This document shows, in pieces, positions 50,080 to 53,691 of a stretch of DNA of 53,691 nucleotides (position 1 is its first letter; each line of letters begins with the position of its first letter). The stretch is from an uncultured Planctomycetota bacterium (GTDB lineage Bacteria; Planctomycetota; UBA1135; GCA-002686595): contig CAIYPP010000062.1 of NCBI GenBank assembly GCA_903928115.1, forward strand, positions 1 through 53,691. Reading direction: 5' to 3'. The translations under genes and the position numbers were made by a program. The notes below the pieces were generated by a model that was not told where the DNA came from, made no database searches, and was given only the letters and a program-made list of their open reading frames with translations.

Positions 50080-52611
50080 TCAGTTCTTGAGCGACTCGCC
50101 GATCATCTCGACCAGCTCGCGCAGCGTCGACTCCGAGAGGCGGCGGTCGGCCTTGAGCGCGGTGTTGAGTTGATCGAGGGCGTCGCGAAGCTTCGCCTTC
50201 CCGTCCTGCGCGAGCGCGAGGCGCGGCGAGCTGTCCGGCTGGATCGTCGCGCCGTACTCGTCGACCTCCGCGATGGAGCGGCCGAGCGCGGTGAGCACGC
50301 GGCGGATGCCCTCTTGGAGCTGGAGGTCCTCGACGAAGTCGCCCTGAGGGAACTCCTGACCGCGTGAGTCCTGCACGCGGCGTCGGATCTCTGCGCGCAG
50401 CATCTGGCGCACGTCATCCGGCGCGAGCGGCGTCTTCAGACCCGCGTAGAACTCGTCGAAGCCCGGATACTGGCTCGTGTCCTTGCGGTCGTTGTCCGCG
50501 AGACGTGAGAAGAGGTCCTTGTGCTCGGCCCAGTTGCGGTCGACGTACTCGCGCGGCTTCTGCTGGTCGCGCAGCTTGAGCATCGCCTCGACACGCCACG
50601 CCTCGAGCCGGCTCGCCGCCACGCTCACATCCGGCGAGACGCCGCCCGCGTTCAAGAGGTTGCCGTCCTTGTCCACCTCGCGATGGATCGAGCGGTCCGT
50701 CGGCAGGTAGTAGCGCGCGATCGTGAGCTTGACGCGCGGCGCGAAGTCGAACTCACCGTCGCTGTCCCAGTCGCGCGTGATCTTCTCCCAGTTGTCCCAA
50801 CGACCGTTGCGGTTCTCGTCGTTGTACTGGTCGTCGCGGTACGGCGGCAGCTGCATCAGGCTCTGCACCGAGCCCTTGCCGAAGCTGCGCTCGCCGATGA
50901 CGACCGCGCGGCGGTGGTCCTGCAGAGCGCCGGAGACGATCTCCGCGGCCGAGGCGGTGAAGCGATTGACGAGCACCACGATCGGCATCTCGGGCGGCAC
51001 GATCGGCTCGGCGCGCGTGTAGAGCTTCTCGGTCTCGCGCAGCGGGCTCTTCGTCGAGACGACGAGCGTGCCCTTCGGCAAGAACAGGCCCGAGACATTG
51101 ACCGCCTCCTCGAGCAGTCCGCCCGAGTTGTTGCGCAGGTCGAGGACCAGCGCCTGCATGCCGCCGGCGAGCATCTCCTCGAGCGGACGGCGCAGCTCGC
51201 TGCTCGCGACCTGCGAGAACTCCTGCAGCACGACCATGCCGATCTTTCCGGGCAACATCTGGTGCTGCTCGGCAGGGATCGTGATCGAGCCGCGCTCGAC
51301 CTCGACCACCATCTCCTCGGTGGGACGATCGATCAGCGTCGAGTCCATGCCGCGACGCCAGACGTACAGGCGTACCTTGGTGCCCGGGCGCCCCTTGAGC
51401 TTCTTGATGATCTCGTCGGTCGGCTTGCCGAGCGTCGGCCAGTCGTCGATGCGCACGATCTTGTCCTCGCTCATGAGCCCCGCCTTGTACGCCGGCCCCG
51501 AGTAGATCGGTCGGGTGATCGTGAAGAGCCCGTCTTGACGGTCTTCGCCGACGTAGGCCCCGATGCCGCCGTAGCCCGCGGCGAGGTCCTGCTCGAAGCG
51601 CTCGTAGGCTTTCGGCGCGAGGTAGGAGCTGTGCTCGTCCAAGCTCTGCAGCATTCCCTGCATCGCGGCCTCGAGCAGCTCGTCGCGCGTGGTCTCGTTG
51701 CCGTCGGGGTGCGCGCGGCGGATCATCGCCATCAGGTTCTTGATGCGATCGAAGTCGTCGCCACCGGGCGCCGCGGGCTCCTTCTCGCCCTGCTCGAGCC
51801 GGTGCAGCTCGGCCAAGTTCTTGAGCTTGCGCTCGCCGACCTCGCGGGTGCGCTCGCGCTCCAAGTAGGCCTGAGCGAGCAGCCCGCGCTCATCGGGGGC
51901 GACCGCGAGTCGCTCGAGCTCGTCGAGCAGCTTGCCGGTCACCTCGGCGCCGCTGCGGGCGAGCGCCAGCGCACCGAGCGCGCGCAGCTCAGCCTCGCCC
52001 GACTCGAGGAACTCGCTCATCAGGCCGCGCGCCTTGCGCACGTCGTCGCCCATGCCGATGCGCCCTTCCGCGAACGCCGCGTCGAGCCGCAGAGCGGGCG
52101 CCCGCGCCGCGTCCTCCGCGATCCCTTGCAGGCGGTCGATCAGCGCGCGACGGGCGTCGGCCTCGAGCGTTCGGAAGGCGGTGTTCGCAGCGAGCCCGCA
52201 GGCCGCCGAGACGAGAGTTTCGTCGGAGTTCGTCAAGAGGGGCTGCAGCTTCTCGGCGAGCTTCGCCTTGGCCGCGGAGGCATCCGCTCCCTCCAAGCGC
52301 GCGGCGATCAGGACCAGCGTCGCGCGGGGGCCGCGCGCCTCGCCGAGCGCGCGCTCGAGCTGCGCGTCGGTGTCCTCGATGCCGAGCTCGCGCGCCGCGT
52401 CGCGCAGCCGTGAGGCGCTGCGCCACAGGTCGGCGACCGTGCCGCTCGCCTCCGCGCGGCCGAGCTCCGCCGCGAGCAGGCTCCCGAAGTCCGCGCCTTG
52501 CGGGTGCGCGGCCATCGGCGCGCAGAGCCGAGCGGGGGCCAAGGTTGGCGCCGAATACGCGAAGGGGGCGAGCGTGAGGAGCGGGAAGACCGCGGTCAGC
52601 ACAAGGCGCAT
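50080..52611 (-). CDS. Large secreted S41-family C-terminal processing protease
   Basis: An 843-residue protein with a signal peptide (MRLVLTAVFPLLTLAPFAYS). Its first 300 residues form a helical HEAT-like region. A PDZ domain lies at about 360-430 (YGGIGAYVGEDRQDGLFTI), and the catalytic S41 domain contains LVLDLRNNSGGLLEEAVNVS. Ser554 (RFTASAAEIVSG) and Lys579 (GERSFGKGSVQ) are the expected dyad, 25 residues apart. An insertion with DENRNGRWDNW and DWDSDGEFDF separates this dyad from the YYLPTDRSIH strand. The start at 52611 has AGGAGA (52616-52621) upstream on this strand. CtpA-type enzymes trim C-termini of envelope proteins. It is about twice the usual length. Confidence 0.9.
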   Translation of the reverse strand: MRLVLTAVFPLLTLAPFAYSAPTLAPARLCAPMAAHPQGADFGSLLAAELGRAEASGTVADLWRSASRLRDAARELGIEDTDAQLERALGEARGPRATLVLIAARLEGADASAAKAKLAEKLQPLLTNSDETLVSAACGLAANTAFRTLEADARRALIDRLQGIAEDAARAPALRLDAAFAEGRIGMGDDVRKARGLMSEFLESGEAELRALGALALARSGAEVTGKLLDELERLAVAPDERGLLAQAYLERERTREVGERKLKNLAELHRLEQGEKEPAAPGGDDFDRIKNLMAMIRRAHPDGNETTRDELLEAAMQGMLQSLDEHSSYLAPKAYERFEQDLAAGYGGIGAYVGEDRQDGLFTITRPIYSGPAYKAGLMSEDKIVRIDDWPTLGKPTDEIIKKLKGRPGTKVRLYVWRRGMDSTLIDRPTEEMVVEVERGSITIPAEQHQMLPGKIGMVVLQEFSQVASSELRRPLEEMLAGGMQALVLDLRNNSGGLLEEAVNVSGLFLPKGTLVVSTKSPLRETEKLYTRAEPIVPPEMPIVVLVNRFTASAAEIVSGALQDHRRAVVIGERSFGKGSVQSLMQLPPYRDDQYNDENRNGRWDNWEKITRDWDSDGEFDFAPRVKLTIARYYLPTDRSIHREVDKDGNLLNAGGVSPDVSVAASRLEAWRVEAMLKLRDQQKPREYVDRNWAEHKDLFSRLADNDRKDTSQYPGFDEFYAGLKTPLAPDDVRQMLRAEIRRRVQDSRGQEFPQGDFVEDLQLQEGIRRVLTALGRSIAEVDEYGATIQPDSSPRLALAQDGKAKLRDALDQLNTALKADRRLSESTLRELVEMIGESLKN

Positions 52612-52781
52612 CGTTTCTCCTGGGGCGGGCACCGGACGGAGGAGCCGTAGGGGCTTGGAGATCGACCATTGGAGGTACCGATCCCAAGCCGACGGCGGTC
52701 CGGCCGCGCGCTACTCTAGTTCCAAAGCCGCCGCTCCCCTCCGCGGGGAACGAAAAACATACGCGGCGGAAGAGGTGCCCC

Positions 52782-53291
52782 ATGAGCGAGTCCGTCCGAA
52801 GACCGTCCGAGCTGTCCCACGTCGTCGAGGGCGCCCACGGCGCGCAGTCGCACATGGTCGACGTGGGGGAGAAGGTGGTGACGGCTCGCCGCGCGCTGGC
52901 GCGGGCACGTGTGCGCTTCCCCGCGGGAGCCCTCGCGCGCGTGCTCGCCGGCGCGGGTCCGAAGGGGCCCGTCACCGAAGTCGCCCGCGTCGCCGGAATC
53001 CTCGCGGCCAAGCGCACGGCAGAGTGGATCCCGATGTGCCACACGCTGCCGCTCGACAGCGTGACGATCGAGTTCGCGCAGCTGGCAGATGACGTGCTCG
53101 AGGTGCGGTGCGAGGCCCGCTGTCAGGCACGAACCGGCGTCGAGATGGAGGCCATGGTCGGGGCGAGCGCGGCGGCGCTCACCGTCTACGACATGACCAA
53201 GGCCCTCGGACACGGAATCGCGATCGAGCGCGTCGAGCTCCTCGAGAAGCAAGGCGGCCGCAGCGGCCACTGGCGCCGCGACGAGGCCTGA
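52782..53291 (+). CDS. moaC: Cyclic pyranopterin monophosphate synthase
   Basis: A 169-residue protein with the MoaC signatures HMVDVGEK near the N-terminus, ILAAKRTAEWIPMCHTLPLD in the middle and GVEMEAMVGASAAALTVYDM followed by the TKAL active-site lysine. It catalyses the rearrangement that produces cyclic pyranopterin monophosphate in molybdenum cofactor synthesis. It stands alone, without moaA, moaB or moeA nearby. GGAAGAGG precedes the ATG. A candidate TACTCT hexamer sits at 52712-52717 in the shared promoter region with the divergent S41 gene. Confidence 0.96.
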   Translation: MSESVRRPSELSHVVEGAHGAQSHMVDVGEKVVTARRALARARVRFPAGALARVLAGAGPKGPVTEVARVAGILAAKRTAEWIPMCHTLPLDSVTIEFAQLADDVLEVRCEARCQARTGVEMEAMVGASAAALTVYDMTKALGHGIAIERVELLEKQGGRSGHWRRDEA

Positions 53292-53385
53292 AGCCCCGAG
53301 GGGGCTCCCTGCGAGCGCGGGTGGGGGGATGTCCCCAAGGGAGCGGACGGCGGGGTAGGGGGGCGAACCGAGGCCCCCAAATCGC

Positions 53386-53391
53386 TAGGAT
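53386..53391 (+). promoter_or_regulatory. TAGGAT hexamer upstream of accB
   Basis: CGCTAGGAT (53383-53391) lies 47 nt before the accB ATG in a 147-nt gap. It matches the hexamers near tmk and the Minf_1886 gene, but here it would yield a leader of about 40 nt. The rest of the gap 53292-53438 is GC-rich with no visible gene. Confidence 0.4.
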
Positions 53392-53438
53392 GCCCCGCGG
53401 TCCAGAAGGCCCCTTTCCGCACCCTAGCCCCACCCGCC

Positions 53439-53691
53439 ATGGCCAAGAAGAAGGCAACGAAGAAGGTCCAAAGCCCCGCCGCCCCCGCAGCCCCTGCTCC
53501 GCGCTCGGACGTGGACCTCGCGCTCGTCGAGAGCCTGCTGCGGCTGATGAAGGAGAGCGAAGCGACGGAGCTCGACATCGACAACCAAAAGGCGGGTCTG
53601 CGCGTGCACCTGCGCCGCGGTCCGGCCGCCGCCCCCGCGGCCGCAGCGCCGATGGTCCACTTCGTGCAAGGCGGCGCCATGGCCGCCGCCC
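53439..53691 (+). CDS. accB: Biotin carboxyl carrier protein of acetyl-CoA carboxylase, 3'-truncated
   Basis: Eighty-four codons are visible before the window ends. A basic MAKKKATKKVQSP start and an Ala-Pro stretch precede LVESLLRLMKESEATELDID, a variant of the conserved AccB block that starts (I)xxLxxLxxxxxxxELxI. The next Ala-Pro-rich linker (RRGPAAAPAAAAP) is typical of BCCP. The biotinyl domain with its MKM motif lies beyond the window. BCCP carries biotin for acetyl-CoA carboxylase, the first step in fatty acid synthesis. The ATG at 53439 fits the start of the basic tail. Confidence 0.78.
   Translation, partial: MAKKKATKKVQSPAAPAAPAPRSDVDLALVESLLRLMKESEATELDIDNQKAGLRVHLRRGPAAAPAAAAPMVHFVQGGAMAAA

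Overview
This is a 53.7 kb piece of a very GC-rich bacterial chromosome. It is densely coded on both strands, with no gap over 300 bases, no insertion sequence, no CRISPR array and no prophage gene. The source is tentatively a member of the Planctomycetota. The hints are a CRTAC1-type (FG-GAP plus ASPIC/UnbV) protein paired with a TPR lipoprotein, a Minf_1886-family protein, a DUF5658-like membrane protein, a di-heme DUF1111-like cytochrome, a very large S41 protease and frequent GTG/TTG starts. No single gene proves the taxonomy.

Layout. (1) 1-4887: translation genes infC (5'-truncated), rpmI, rplT, a strong terminator, then pheS and pheT. (2) 4950-9959: a B12-type radical SAM enzyme, a secreted di-heme cytochrome on the minus strand, an NAD(P)-dependent epimerase/reductase on the minus strand and a divergent nucleoside phosphorylase-like gene. 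(3) 10156-26738: a collinear surface-polysaccharide locus with a polyprenyl-phosphate sugar-1-phosphate transferase, eight GT4-type glycosyltransferases, a Wzx-type flippase, a DUF5658-like protein, an unrecognised 590-residue protein and an alkaline-phosphatase-superfamily membrane enzyme. Many genes overlap by exactly 4 bp. No Wzy polymerase, Wzz/Wzc or Wza is visible. (4) 26882-30582: a second B12-type radical SAM enzyme, a GNAT acyltransferase and a NodB-type deacetylase, probably modifying the same or another glycan. (5) 30595-34435, minus strand: a compact carbamoylation module made of a short SxtJ-like membrane protein, a NodU/CmcH-type carbamoyltransferase, an SGNH hydrolase whose C-terminus looks like a fused DUF5989 segment, and a small zinc-ribbon membrane protein. 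(6) 34556-39284: an HtrA-like protease, tRNA-Val(GAC), and ald-uppP-gmd. (7) 39291-46523: the CRTAC1/TPR lipoprotein pair (the TPR gene carries an apparent frameshift), a PGRP-type amidase and a large TPR metalloprotease. (8) 46550-53691: tmk-holB, a Minf_1886 protein, an AI-2E-family transporter, a giant S41 C-terminal protease, moaC and the start of accB.

Together, regions 3-6 describe envelope and exopolysaccharide building: lipid-carrier priming, chain assembly, flipping, deacetylation, acylation, possible O-carbamoylation, undecaprenyl recycling and GDP-sugar supply. Regions 1 and 8 are housekeeping. A recurring GCTAGGAT/TAGACT-like hexamer lies 6-9 nt before several start codons that lack a Shine-Dalgarno sequence, which suggests leaderless or very short-leader transcripts.
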